Of a stretch of DNA of 64,000 nt, positions 7,871 to 17,273 are shown piece by piece. Both the position numbers and the translations under genes were made by a program. Numbering within the stretch: position 1 is the first letter of the stretch; the number at the start of each line of letters is the position of its first letter. Below the pieces are notes generated by a model. It worked only from the letters and a program-made list of their open reading frames with translations, did not search any database and was not told the DNA's origin. Origin of the DNA: an uncultured bacterium (GTDB lineage Bacteria > Verrucomicrobiota > Verrucomicrobiia > CAIQCK01); contig CAIQCK010000035.1 in the NCBI GenBank assembly GCA_903870275.1, positions 16,050 through 80,049 of the forward strand, given 5' to 3'.

Positions 7871-8704
7871 ATGAAACGACGAGATTTCTTCAAGACCTCA
7901 CTGGCCGCGACGGCGTTCGCGGGAATCCACAGCACGTTCGCCGCCGACGGCGGACAAACGAAGCGCGAGTTTTTCGAGCTTCGCGCCTACACGCTCAATC
8001 CGGACAAGCAAAAACTCACGGACGATTATCTCGGCGGCGCGCTCATTCCGGCGCTGGGACGGCTCGGGATCGGGCCGGTCGGCGTTTTTCTTTACGCGCC
8101 GGAGTTGAATCCGCCGCCCGCGGCGAAGCCCGGCCAGCCGCCGCCACCGCCACCGCCCACGCCGCCGTCGCTCTATGTCCTGATCCGCTACACGTCACTC
8201 GACCAGATCGCCACGGTGGCCACGCGGCTCGCGGCGGATGCGGAATATCAGAAGGCTGGCGAGGCTTACCTGCGCGTGCCGTCGTCGGACCCGGTGTATG
8301 ACCGAATCGAAAGCTCGTTACTGCTGGCGTTCGAGGGCATGCCGGCGCTGGACGCGCCGGCGAAACAGGCGCGCATCTTCCAGCTCCGCACCTACGAGAG
8401 CCACAGCGAAACGGCCGCCAAGAAGAAGATCGAGTTGTTCAACAAAGCCGGTGAGATTGCCATCTTTCGTCGCTGCGGCCTGAAGCCGGTGTTTTTCGGC
8501 GAGACGCTCGTCGGCCTGCGGATGCCAAACCTCACTTACATGCTGACGTTCCCCGACGACAACACACGCAAGGAGGCGTGGAACAAGTTCCGCACCGACC
8601 CGGAGTGGCTGAAGCTGAAGGTGATGCCGGAATACGCCGACAAGAACATCGTGTCAAAAATCTGGAATCGCGTGCTGAAGCCCGCGTCGTATTCGCAAAT
8701 CTGA
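7871..8704 (+). CDS. NIPSNAP-family protein with Tat signal
   Basis: 277 residues. ATG at 7871 begins MKRRDFFKTSLAATAFAG, a twin-arginine signal (RRDFF) also common in PVC proteins. Two NIPSNAP half-repeats follow: REFFELRAYTL near residue 35 and IFQLRTYESHSE near 170, with a proline-rich linker around residue 90. NIPSNAP is a dimeric alpha+beta barrel fold without a settled enzymatic role. It is transcribed divergently from the terpene operon across a 121-base gap, which probably holds both promoters. The family is clear; the function is unknown. Confidence 0.9.
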   Translation: MKRRDFFKTSLAATAFAGIHSTFAADGGQTKREFFELRAYTLNPDKQKLTDDYLGGALIPALGRLGIGPVGVFLYAPELNPPPAAKPGQPPPPPPPTPPSLYVLIRYTSLDQIATVATRLAADAEYQKAGEAYLRVPSSDPVYDRIESSLLLAFEGMPALDAPAKQARIFQLRTYESHSETAAKKKIELFNKAGEIAIFRRCGLKPVFFGETLVGLRMPNLTYMLTFPDDNTRKEAWNKFRTDPEWLKLKVMPEYADKNIVSKIWNRVLKPASYSQI

Positions 8705-8731
8705 GTTCCGACGTTTCGGAGACGTTCGCCT

Positions 8732-9445
8732 TTACCACTCCATCAACTCGGCGCGGCCGGTGAGTTGGTCGAACCGGTGTTGGATCATCTCGTCGCGCTT
8801 GGCCTTGCGCTTTTCCAGCGCCTCGCGCACCTCTTTCACCTCGCGCTCCAGTTGCTGGAGGCTTTTCTCACGCTCTACCTGGCGCAGGTCGAAAAGTTTG
8901 TTCAACAGTTCCTTCAATTCCGCCGCCGCCGATTTTTTCGTCTCATCATCCGTCGCGCGACGGATTTTTTGTCCCAGCTCAACCGAATGGCGCTCCATCT
9001 CGGCCATCTGCTGCTGCTGTCGGAACCGTTCCGGGTCGCGCTGCTTCAACTCGCGCATCTCGCGCGCCTGCGCCGAAATCGCGTGCAACATGGCGCGGCC
9101 TTCCTCAAACCGCCGCTCCTGAAACAGCCGCCGCGCCTGCTCGATCTGCTCCTGGACCATCGCGCCCATTTGTTTCAGTTCCTCCATACGCGGCCCCAGC
9201 TCACGCTGCAACGCGCTCTCGAAGTTCTGCGGCGAATCCATCGGCGAGCGCGTTTGCATAAAACCTTCGCGTGGCGGCAACGGCGGGCGCATCTCCCCGC
9301 GTTCACCGCCCGGTGGCGGTGGTGGCTGCGGCCCCCGGTTTGCCTCATCGCGTGGCGGTGAAGGCGGCGTTGGCGGGTTCGGTTGATCTTGCGCCAACGC
9401 CAAGCTCGCGCTCATCAGTGCAATCAGTATCCATTCAGTTTTCAT
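8732..9445 (-). CDS. Secreted proline-rich coiled-coil protein
   Basis: 237 residues. A signal peptide ends near ALAQ, then comes a proline-rich stretch (about 20-75) with repeated PPxPP, then a long charged helix from about 80 to the end rich in E, R, K and Q, a probable coiled coil. No enzyme motif is visible. The start lies just 14 bases after the anti-sigma stop, so it is the third gene of an ECF sigma/anti-sigma operon and may be a periplasmic sensor or effector, loosely like Spy/CpxP proteins (inference). Confidence 0.8.
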   Translation of the reverse strand: MKTEWILIALMSASLALAQDQPNPPTPPSPPRDEANRGPQPPPPPGGERGEMRPPLPPREGFMQTRSPMDSPQNFESALQRELGPRMEELKQMGAMVQEQIEQARRLFQERRFEEGRAMLHAISAQAREMRELKQRDPERFRQQQQMAEMERHSVELGQKIRRATDDETKKSAAAELKELLNKLFDLRQVEREKSLQQLEREVKEVREALEKRKAKRDEMIQHRFDQLTGRAELMEW

Positions 9446-9459
9446 GTGACTCTCCTTTG

Positions 9460-9993
9460 CTAAAATCCGTCCGAACCATTCCGCAGTTCGCTCAGCGCGT
9501 CGCGCAAACCGGCGATGCGATTGTCCAGCGACGACCCGATGGCAACATCCGCTTGCGCCAGCCGAATGTGTTCCGATACGGCCACGCTTTCGGCATCCCA
9601 AGACGTCTCGGTCGCGGCGGATTGCGTCGCCACCGAAGCGCGCTCGCCAGCCAGTGGAACCGGCGTGCGCGGCCAGAATTTGATGGCGAAAGACGCGGTC
9701 AACGCGATCACCACCACGGCCACCGCCCGCCACAACGCGGGACGCCACAGCGCGAAGACGCCGCCGAAACTCGGCCGTGACTGTGCAGCCGCGAGCACCG
9801 CCTCGACGGTTTCCCGAGACGGCCGCGGCGACGGCTCGCGGCGGAATTCCGCGAGCGCCTCGCGCGACGCCTCGGCAGCGCGGCGGCACGCGGCACAGTT
9901 GGCCAGATGCTCCTTCAACGCGGCGGCATCGGTCTCGCCAGCCTCGCCGTACAGGTCAAGCATCAGCGCTTCGTTGGCTCGTTCGCAGTTCAC
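9460..9993 (-). CDS. Anti-sigma factor (zinc-finger type, membrane-anchored)
   Basis: 177 residues from GTG at 9993, which overlaps the sigma stop by four bases. A longer upstream ATG reading would run inside the sigma gene and is less likely. The N-terminus has the ZAS-type motif HLANCAAC (H-x3-C-x2-C) within a helical domain that binds region 2/4 of ECF sigma factors. A transmembrane helix rich in A, V and I lies at about residue 88-106, and the rest is predicted periplasmic. The spacing and order (sigma, anti-sigma, secreted protein) are classic for a surface-stress regulon. Confidence 0.87.
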   Translation of the reverse strand: MNCERANEALMLDLYGEAGETDAAALKEHLANCAACRRAAEASREALAEFRREPSPRPSRETVEAVLAAAQSRPSFGGVFALWRPALWRAVAVVVIALTASFAIKFWPRTPVPLAGERASVATQSAATETSWDAESVAVSEHIRLAQADVAIGSSLDNRIAGLRDALSELRNGSDGF

Positions 9994-10586
9994 TTTGCCG
10001 TCACTCCGTCCGCTTCCAGTTCCTTCCGCAAATGTTTCAACGCCGCCGACATCCGCCAAAGCACCGTGCCCAGCGGCGCGCCCGTCATGGCGGCGATCTC
10101 TTTGAAACTCACGCCGCCGTGCTCGCGCAGCAGGAACACTTGCCGCAGCGACGGTTGCAGCGTTGCCAGCGCCGCCTCGATCCGGCTCAACGTCCGGCGA
10201 CGCTCCGTTTCTTCCGCCGCACTCGGTCCGCGCGCCTGCAACGTCACCGCCGCTTCGTCGTCGTCCACCGAAACCGTGTTCCAGCGTTTACGCCGGCGCA
10301 GTTCGTCAATGACCAGCCGGTTCGCGATGGTGAACAGCCAGCGGCTGAACTTCTGTTCGGACCGGTAACGCCGCGCCTCGCGGACGACCCGCAGCCAGGT
10401 TTCCTGGAACAAGTCTTCCGCCAGCGCGCGGCTGCCCGCCATGCGAACCAGAAATCCAAACAGCGCCGACTGGTGCCGCGCCAGCAACTGCTCGAACGCT
10501 GCCGCGTCACCCTTGCGATACCGTTCAAAGAGCGCGTCATCGGATGGCTCCACGTTGTTCACTGGTGATAACGGCTGGTCGGGCAT
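9990..10586 (-). CDS. ECF-family RNA polymerase sigma factor
   Basis: 198 residues. Region 2 spans about 20-90 ([20 protein letters not shown], then [20 protein letters not shown]) and region 4 about 135-185 ([22 protein letters not shown] with the helix-turn-helix [20 protein letters not shown]). It recruits RNA polymerase to stress or envelope promoters and is probably held inactive by the next gene's product. A 118-base gap separates it from the divergent sensor kinase, so that gap should contain its own, possibly autoregulated, promoter. Confidence 0.93.
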   Translation of the reverse strand: MPDQPLSPVNNVEPSDDALFERYRKGDAAAFEQLLARHQSALFGFLVRMAGSRALAEDLFQETWLRVVREARRYRSEQKFSRWLFTIANRLVIDELRRRKRWNTVSVDDDEAAVTLQARGPSAAEETERRRTLSRIEAALATLQPSLRQVFLLREHGGVSFKEIAAMTGAPLGTVLWRMSAALKHLRKELEADGVTAK

Positions 10587-10704
10587 TTTATTGGCTCAAA
10601 TTCAGCGTATCGCGTTCGGCCGCAAAAACCGAGGCGGATTGAGAGGAAAGGTTTTCTCCTCGCAAGCCTTCTCGGTTTCGCATAGCCTTTTTTCGCGGTT
10701 GGCA

Positions 10705-12708
10705 ATGGATGAACAAAAGACCATGAAAAGTATAGCAATGCGTTTTCTCCTGCCTTTTGGACTGGTCGCCATCGCGTTTTCGTCGCTCGTTTTCTACGAA
10801 ACACACGCGATGAACCAGCACTACACTGACGATCTGGTCCGCGAGCAGGCGGCGATGGCCATGGAATTCAACCTGGCTATCCGCGCCTACGCGTCCGAGA
10901 CGACCCGGCCGGCCGCGGAGAAAATTCTGGGCAAAGATGCGTTCGTTCCTGAGCTAATGTCCGGGTCATTCATCTCGCGGAGCATTTTTGAAAAAGTTCA
11001 GAAGAGATTCCCCGGCTACATTCTTCGTTCCGCTTCCGACCATCCCCGCAACCCGGCAAACCAAAGCACCCCGGCCGAGCAGCAAATCCTTGATTTTTTC
11101 CGTCACAATCCCCAGGTCGGTGAAAGGAACGAACAGATTCAAATGGACGGGCGGCGATACATGGCGCAATTCAAGCCTCGTTGGATGAAACAAGATTGCC
11201 TGCACTGCCATGGCGACCCAAAGGACGCTCCGGCGGCGCTCGTGGAAAAATACGGCGGGACGGCGGGTTTCCACCGGCAAATGGGAGACGTGGTTGGATT
11301 GGATATGATTGCCATCCCCGTGCAGACGGTGGAAGCCGCGATGGCGTCGGAGACACGGTGGAAATCGCTGGTCCTGTCCGTGTGGCTTGCCTTCCTGTTC
11401 GGGTTGATCATTATCGTGTTCCACTTCGTGGTGACGCGGCGGTTGACGGCCATGGCGCGGCACTTCCGGGAAATTGCGGCTCAATCCGAGATCTCTCACA
11501 TGACACCCGTGGAGGTCGAGGGGCGTGACGAAATCGACGTGTTGAAGGCCGCGTTCAACAAGCTGTTTGAACAGTTACGGATGATGCATGCGTCGCTGGA
11601 ACTGCGTGTCACCCAGCGCACCGCCGATCTGGCGCGGGCCAACGATGGACTGAAGCAGGAAGTGACGGAGCGCCAGCGGATGGAGGAGGCGTTACGCGAA
11701 AGCGAGAGGCGCTTGCAGGCCATTATCAACCGCGCGCCGTTCGGCGCGCATTTTTATGAGCTGATGTCCGACGGACGGTTGGTGCTCACGGGAGCGAATC
11801 CCGCCGCAGACAAGGTCATGCGCGTGGCGCATCAATCGTTCTTGAACAAATCCATCGAAGAGGCTTTCCCGGACTTGAAACAAACCGGGATCCCCGACGC
11901 GCTTCGGCGTGTCGCGGCCAGCGGCCAGGATTACCAGAACGATCAAGTGGAATACAACGGAGAGGAGATCAAGGGGGTGTTTGCGTTTCACGCCTTCCAA
12001 ACCGGCGTCAACCGGATGGCGGTCTTTTTCCAGGATGTCACCGCGCGCAAGCGGGGCGAAGACGCCATCCGGGCTTCCCTTGAAGAGAAAACGGTTCTTC
12101 TGAAAGAAGTGCACCACCGTGTGAAGAACAACCTGCAAATCGTGATCAGCCTCTTGAACCTTCAGGCCGTCCGCACCAAAAACCCGATGGCGCTCGACAC
12201 CCTGCAAGAAACCGGCAATCGCGTCCGCTCGATGGCTCTGCTGCACGAGACGCTGTACCGCTCGGAGAGTCTGGGCCGCGTGAACTTCGCCCACTACATT
12301 GTGAGCATTTGCGATCATCTCTTGCGCTCCTATGGGCCGAAGGCGGCCCGCATCAAGCTGGAGCCGCATCTGGAGGAGATTTCCATTGACCTGGACCAGG
12401 CCGTCTCGTGCGGCCTCATCATCAACGAACTGGTTTCCAACGCCCTCAAACACGCCTTTCCTGAAGGACGCGCCGGGCGAATCATCGTCGAGTTGCATAC
12501 CCTGCCGCAGGAGCAGTTTGTTCTGAAAGTGGCCGATGACGGTGTGGGCATGCCACCGCAATTGGACATCCGCCAAACCGGGACCTTGGGGCATCAGTTG
12601 GTGTTCATGCTGGTGGAGAAGTTGCGCGGCACCCTGGAAGTGACACGGGATCACGGGACCGCCTTTTGCATTACGTTTCAAGCCAAACACGGAGAAGAAC
12701 GTTTGTGA
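10705..12708 (+). CDS. Membrane sensor kinase: DUF3365 (haem CxxCH) - HAMP-PAS-HisKA_2
   Basis: 667 residues. A TM helix lies at about 10-30, then an extracytoplasmic DUF3365/Tll0287-like domain with a c-type haem motif CLHCHGDP (C165, C168, H169), and a second TM at about 213-235. After it come a HAMP and coiled region, a PAS domain (about 350-450) and a HisKA_2 kinase whose phospho-acceptor His sits in EVHHRVKNN near residue 469. The ATPase N-box is [15 protein letters not shown]. It probably senses redox state or a small ligand through haem (known for the family, inferred here). ATG at 10705 is chosen because the next Met (10723) would shorten only the cytoplasmic lead. Its catalytic half is nearly duplicated in the kinases at 12797 and 17274. 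Confidence 0.9.
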   Translation: MDEQKTMKSIAMRFLLPFGLVAIAFSSLVFYETHAMNQHYTDDLVREQAAMAMEFNLAIRAYASETTRPAAEKILGKDAFVPELMSGSFISRSIFEKVQKRFPGYILRSASDHPRNPANQSTPAEQQILDFFRHNPQVGERNEQIQMDGRRYMAQFKPRWMKQDCLHCHGDPKDAPAALVEKYGGTAGFHRQMGDVVGLDMIAIPVQTVEAAMASETRWKSLVLSVWLAFLFGLIIIVFHFVVTRRLTAMARHFREIAAQSEISHMTPVEVEGRDEIDVLKAAFNKLFEQLRMMHASLELRVTQRTADLARANDGLKQEVTERQRMEEALRESERRLQAIINRAPFGAHFYELMSDGRLVLTGANPAADKVMRVAHQSFLNKSIEEAFPDLKQTGIPDALRRVAASGQDYQNDQVEYNGEEIKGVFAFHAFQTGVNRMAVFFQDVTARKRGEDAIRASLEEKTVLLKEVHHRVKNNLQIVISLLNLQAVRTKNPMALDTLQETGNRVRSMALLHETLYRSESLGRVNFAHYIVSICDHLLRSYGPKAARIKLEPHLEEISIDLDQAVSCGLIINELVSNALKHAFPEGRAGRIIVELHTLPQEQFVLKVADDGVGMPPQLDIRQTGTLGHQLVFMLVEKLRGTLEVTRDHGTAFCITFQAKHGEERL

Positions 12709-12796
12709 ATAATCCTTCCCGCGTTCCAATCCTTGCCATCCATCCTTCCAGAGGAGGTTTCAACCGAATGACGCCAGCAAGAGGAAGATCTGCAAG

Positions 12797-14203
12797 ATGA
12801 GCAAGCCGCTCCAAGTTTTGATCGTTGAGGATTCGCCGGACCAAGCCCAATTGCTGATCCATGAACTGCGGGCCGGCGGCTACGAGCCCACCTATGAGCA
12901 AGTGGAGACCGCCGAAGCGATGGTCGCCGCCCTCGAACGCCAGGCATGGGATATTGTCTTCTCCGACCATTACCTGCCGGCGTTCAACTCCCTGGATGCG
13001 TTGAGCCTCCTGCAGGGAAGAGAGTTGGACCTGCCGTTCATCATTGTTTCAGGTCATATCCGCGAAGAAGAAGCGGTGGCCGCGATGAAAGCCGGCGCTC
13101 ACGACTACATCATGAAAGGCAAACTGGCGCGGCTCGTGCCGGTCGTGGAGCGCGAGTTGAAGGAAGCCCAGGAACGGCGGAAACGCAAACAGTCCGAAGC
13201 CCTGTATCACTCTCTGGTGGAGAACCTGCCCCAATACGTGTTGTGCAAGGACACCGAAGGCCGTTTCCTGTTCGCCAACCAACTCTTTTGCCGCACCCTG
13301 GACAAACCCCTGTCGGAAATCATCGGAAAAACCGATGCGGATTTCTTCCCGCCGGAACTGGCCCGGAAATACCAGCAGGACGACGCCCGCGTATTGGAAA
13401 CCGGCAAGATGTTGCAAACGGTGGAAGAATATCAGGCGCCGGGCCAGGAAAAAATTGTCGTGGAGGTGGTCAAAACCCCCCTGCGCGACGCGCGCGGGAA
13501 AGTGATTGGTTTGCAGGCGATATTTTCCGACATCACCGAGCGCAGACGGACGGAGGAAACCGTTCGAGCCTCCCTCGAAGAAAAAGTCGTTCTCCTGAAG
13601 GAGGTGCACCACCGCGTGAAGAACAACCTTCAGATCGTGATCAGCCTGCTCAGGCTGCAAGCCGCCCGCACGCAAAATCCCGAGGCGCTCGACACCTTGC
13701 AGGACACCGGCAACCGCATCCGTTCCATGGCCCTGCTGCACGACACGCTTTACCGCTCGGAAAATCTGGCGCGCGTGAACTTCACCCGTTACATCGAAAG
13801 CATCTGCAGTCATCTCTTCCGCTCTTACGGCTCCAAGACGAGCCGCATCAAACTGGAGCCGCGCCTGGCGGAGGTTTCCGTTGACCTGGATCAAGCCGTC
13901 TCGTGCGGTCTCATCATCAACGAACTGGTTTCCAACGCGCTGAAACACGCCTTCCCTGAAGGGCGAGCCGGGCGAATCACGATCGAGTTGCAAACGACAC
14001 CGCAGAAACAGATCGTGTTGAGAGTGGCTGATGATGGCGTGGGCCTGTCGCCGCAATTGGACATCCGCCAAACCGGGACGCTGGGACACCAGTTGGTGTT
14101 CATGCTCGCCGAGAAGTTGCGCGGCGTGGTGGAAGTCACTCGAGATCACGGGACCGCCTTTCGTATCGCGTTTCAAGCCACGCATGCAGACGAACACCCG
14201 TGA
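12797..14203 (+). CDS. Receiver-PAS-HisKA_2 hybrid histidine kinase
   Basis: 468 residues. The N-terminal receiver (1-120) has the acidic pair ED (11-12), phospho-acceptor D57 (in FSDHYLP) and the conserved Lys in IMKGK. A PAS domain at about 135-255 contains the FANQLFCRTL helix. The HisKA_2/ATPase module follows ([18 protein letters not shown]). No transmembrane segment is seen, so it is cytoplasmic and presumably takes phosphate or a signal from a partner. A strong GAGGAAG ribosome site precedes ATG 12797. The last ~220 residues match the previous kinase almost line for line. Confidence 0.9.
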   Translation: MSKPLQVLIVEDSPDQAQLLIHELRAGGYEPTYEQVETAEAMVAALERQAWDIVFSDHYLPAFNSLDALSLLQGRELDLPFIIVSGHIREEEAVAAMKAGAHDYIMKGKLARLVPVVERELKEAQERRKRKQSEALYHSLVENLPQYVLCKDTEGRFLFANQLFCRTLDKPLSEIIGKTDADFFPPELARKYQQDDARVLETGKMLQTVEEYQAPGQEKIVVEVVKTPLRDARGKVIGLQAIFSDITERRRTEETVRASLEEKVVLLKEVHHRVKNNLQIVISLLRLQAARTQNPEALDTLQDTGNRIRSMALLHDTLYRSENLARVNFTRYIESICSHLFRSYGSKTSRIKLEPRLAEVSVDLDQAVSCGLIINELVSNALKHAFPEGRAGRITIELQTTPQKQIVLRVADDGVGLSPQLDIRQTGTLGHQLVFMLAEKLRGVVEVTRDHGTAFRIAFQATHADEHP

Positions 14204-14331
14204 ACGCAACTTGAGCCTTCGCGATTCTTGCTCTCGGCGATCGAGCGGCTTATTCTCCTCCCCATGCGCGGTCGTTTCGATTTGTCCAAAGCCCCGGAGC
14301 GAGTCGTCCGGAAACGCTCCTTGAGAGCCCG

Positions 14332-16752
14332 ATGAGCAAGCCGACAAAAATCCTGTTGGTGGACGACGACCCGAGCCTGCGGGCCATGACTTCTGAAATG
14401 TTGGCCTCCGCCAATTACGAGGTTATGACCGCGTCCACCGGACTCGAAGGCTTGGCTCTTGTCCGGCAGCGCCATCCCGATGTGGTGCTGCAAGACGTCG
14501 AGCTGCCCGATGTCAACGGCATCGAGATCTGCCGGCGAATCAAATCCGACCCGGAAATCGCCAGCACCCTGGTGGTAATCATGTCCGGGAAGTGGACCTC
14601 CGCCGACCACCAAAACGCGGGGCTGCGAGCCCGCGCGGACGGGTATATCACCCGGCCTTTTCAAATGGATGATTTTTTGAGCCGCATCGAAACGTTTGCC
14701 CGGATCGCCCACGACGAGAAGCTGCTCCGCGAGTCCGAACAACAGGCGCAGGCTCAAACCGCGAAGCTCTCCGTGGACATCGCGCAACTTCGCGAGCAGA
14801 TCGCGAAGCGCCGGCAGGCGGATGAGGCGCTCCGGAAAAGCATCCTGGTCACCCAAACGACACTGGATTCGCTGGCGGTCCAGATTGCCGTGATGGACGC
14901 GCAAGGTGTGATCATCGCCACCAACCAGGCATGGGAACAATTCGTTCGAGACAACCCAGGAAGCCGCTTCGACGTGTGCCGCCGCGGGGCCAGTTACACG
15001 GAGGCGTGCGCGAGAACGGCGCGGGCGGGCGACCCGCTGGCGCAACAGGCGCTGGCGGGAATCAAGGCGGTTCAGAGCGGCGCGCGCGCCAGTTTTGAGC
15101 TGGAATATCCGTGCGACTTGCCCTCGGAGAAGCGGTGGTTCGCCATGCGCGTGACGCCGCTCGGCGACGCGAGCGGAGCGACCGTCGTGACACACGAAAA
15201 CATCACCGAACGCAAGCAGGCGGAAGAACTGTATCGCGCCTACCTCCAGCGTCTGACCCTGGCCGCCGAAGCCGCCGTGATGGGCGTGTGGGAATGGGAC
15301 GTGCGCACCCATGCCGCCACTTGGGACAACCGGATGTTCGAGATGTATGGACTTTCCAAGCCGGAGCCGATGACTTACCGGCGATGGACGGAACTGGTTC
15401 ATCCGGAAGACATGGCCAAGGCCGAGCGCCATCTGCACCGCGTGGCCGCGGGAAACGAGCAAGCCTACTTCGGATTCCGCATCATCCGGCCCAGTGACGG
15501 CGAGACCCGCCAGATACGGGCGGCAGCCAGCGCCGTCCTCGATGGGCAAGGGCAGGTCGTCAAAGTCGTCGGCGTCAACTTCGACATCACCAAACACAAG
15601 CAGGCCGAAGAGGCGGCAAGAGAAAACGAAGCGATCCTGCGCACCTTTTTCGACAGTCCCGGCATGATGCGCGGCATTGTCGAACTGGTGGATGGAGACA
15701 TTCTTCATGTCGCCGACAACGCCGCCGCCGCCGCGTTCTTCGGCCGCACCCCCGAAACCATGCGGCATCAACTGGCCAGCCAGTTGGGCATGCCTGCGGC
15801 CATGATTCAGAGTTGGACGCGACATTATCAAGAGAGCAAACAGCAAGGCGCTCCGGTCAGCTTTGAATACTCCCACGCCGCAGACAGCGAGATTCGGTGG
15901 TGGCTGGCGACCGTTTCGTATCTCGCCGCCGGCCCGTCCGGCCGGGAACGCTACGGCTACATGGTGTTGGACATCACCGCCGCCAAGCGCGCGGAGGAAA
16001 TGCTGCAACGCCTGAACGTTGAACTGGAGCAGCGAGTCAAGGAACGCACGCTCCAGTTTGAAACCGTGAACAAGGAACTCGAAGCGTTCACCTACTCCGT
16101 CTCTCACGATTTGCGGGCGCCGCTCCGGCACATTCAGGGTTACACCGAGATGTTGGCCAAGGAAACCCAGGACCGGCTTTCAGCCAAGGCTCAACGCCAC
16201 TTGCAGGTCATTGCGGACGCGAGCGAAAAAATGAGCCAGCTTGTAGACGACCTGCTGTCGTTCTCGCGCATGGGGCGGACCGAGATGCACGAAACCAAAG
16301 TCGCTTTGGAACGGCTCGTGCAGGAAACCATTCAGGACCTGGAAATGGCCACGCGCGGACGGGCCATCACCTGGAACATCGCCCCGCTGCCCGCCGTGAT
16401 CGGCGACCGCTCCATGCTCAAACAGGTGTTCGCCAACCTGCTGGACAACGCCGTCAAATACAGCCGCCCGCGCAATCCGGCGGAAATCGAAATCGGCTGC
16501 TCCGACCGGCAGGACGGGTGGGGCACCTTTTTTGTGCGTGACAATGGCGTTGGCTTTGACATGAAATACGCGCATCGGCTTTTCGGCGTGTTTCAACGGT
16601 TGCACCGGGCCGACGAGTTTGAAGGCACCGGCATCGGTTTGGCCAATGTGCGCCGAATCGTTGCCCGACACGGCGGACGTGTCTGGATCGAAGCTGCGGT
16701 CAATAAAGGCACCGCAGTTTTCGTCACGTTGAAACTATCGCCGTCAAAATAG
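14332..16752 (+). CDS. Receiver - triple PAS - HisKA/HATPase sensor kinase
   Basis: 806 residues. A receiver (1-120; VDDD near 10, acceptor D in VVLQDVELP, K in ITRPF replaced by Arg) is followed by a coil and three PAS-type regions (about 180-300, 305-420 with WEWDVRT and WTELVHPED, 425-550). A classic HisKA comes next (FTYSVSHDLRAPLRHIQGY) with a HATPase (NLLDNAVKYS, RDNGVGFD, GTGIGLANV). This kinase class resembles phytochrome-like and cyanobacterial hybrid kinases, and differs from the HisKA_2 neighbours. No TM is visible. The Arg in place of the receiver Lys may weaken switching. Confidence 0.88.
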   Translation: MSKPTKILLVDDDPSLRAMTSEMLASANYEVMTASTGLEGLALVRQRHPDVVLQDVELPDVNGIEICRRIKSDPEIASTLVVIMSGKWTSADHQNAGLRARADGYITRPFQMDDFLSRIETFARIAHDEKLLRESEQQAQAQTAKLSVDIAQLREQIAKRRQADEALRKSILVTQTTLDSLAVQIAVMDAQGVIIATNQAWEQFVRDNPGSRFDVCRRGASYTEACARTARAGDPLAQQALAGIKAVQSGARASFELEYPCDLPSEKRWFAMRVTPLGDASGATVVTHENITERKQAEELYRAYLQRLTLAAEAAVMGVWEWDVRTHAATWDNRMFEMYGLSKPEPMTYRRWTELVHPEDMAKAERHLHRVAAGNEQAYFGFRIIRPSDGETRQIRAAASAVLDGQGQVVKVVGVNFDITKHKQAEEAARENEAILRTFFDSPGMMRGIVELVDGDILHVADNAAAAAFFGRTPETMRHQLASQLGMPAAMIQSWTRHYQESKQQGAPVSFEYSHAADSEIRWWLATVSYLAAGPSGRERYGYMVLDITAAKRAEEMLQRLNVELEQRVKERTLQFETVNKELEAFTYSVSHDLRAPLRHIQGYTEMLAKETQDRLSAKAQRHLQVIADASEKMSQLVDDLLSFSRMGRTEMHETKVALERLVQETIQDLEMATRGRAITWNIAPLPAVIGDRSMLKQVFANLLDNAVKYSRPRNPAEIEIGCSDRQDGWGTFFVRDNGVGFDMKYAHRLFGVFQRLHRADEFEGTGIGLANVRRIVARHGGRVWIEAAVNKGTAVFVTLKLSPSK

Positions 16753-16775
16753 CCGCGCGACAGGAACAGGAGGCG

Positions 16776-17243
16776 GTGAGTTCCTCAAAACGAATCTTGC
16801 TCGTGGACGACAGTCCTCAAGACGTGGAGATGACCCTTGAGGCAATGGCGGAAGACCGTCAGGACCACGAAGTCATTACGCTCCGCGACGGCGCCGAAGC
16901 GCTGGACTACCTGTATCGGCGCAACGCATTCGCCGACCGGCCCGCCGGACAACCCGCCGTTGTGTTGCTGGATTTGAAGATGCCCAAGGTGGACGGCATG
17001 GAAGTCTTGCGCCAACTCAAAAGCGATCCTCAACTCAAACTGGTTCCCGTGGTCATTATGACCTCCTCGCGCGAAGAGCAGGATGTGATTGGCTGCTACC
17101 AACTGGGCGCAAACGCCTACGTGGTCAAGCCAGCCACGTTCCGCGAATTCGTCGAAACCGTAAAACATCTGGTCGCGTTTTGGATGATGACGAACGAGCC
17201 GCCTCCGGCGGGCGGACGCAAAACCCAGCGGGCCGGGGGATGA
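16776..17243 (+). CDS. Stand-alone response regulator (Rcp1-like)
   Basis: 155 residues from a GTG start at 16776 preceded by AGGAGGCG. A full receiver: acidic pair in VDDSPQD, acceptor D in VVLLDLKMPKVDG, T in VIMTSSREE and K in VVKPATF. There is no output domain, only a short Gly/Pro-rich tail. The loop after helix 3 (YRRNAFADRPAGQP) is typical of Rcp1-type regulators paired with phytochrome-like kinases, so the 14332 kinase 24 bases upstream is the obvious partner (inference). Confidence 0.9.
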   Translation: MSSSKRILLVDDSPQDVEMTLEAMAEDRQDHEVITLRDGAEALDYLYRRNAFADRPAGQPAVVLLDLKMPKVDGMEVLRQLKSDPQLKLVPVVIMTSSREEQDVIGCYQLGANAYVVKPATFREFVETVKHLVAFWMMTNEPPPAGGRKTQRAGG

Positions 17244-17273
17244 AAGAACAGGACGGCGGAAACAGGGTTGAAT

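Noticed and set aside
12768..12800. 10-codon leader with GAGGAGG ahead of the receiver-PAS kinase
   Set aside because: The ATGA overlap with the next start arises automatically from ATGAGC; the peptide is too short to judge.
14264..14335. 23-codon leader ahead of the multi-PAS kinase
   Set aside because: Same ATGAGC effect and no good ribosome site.
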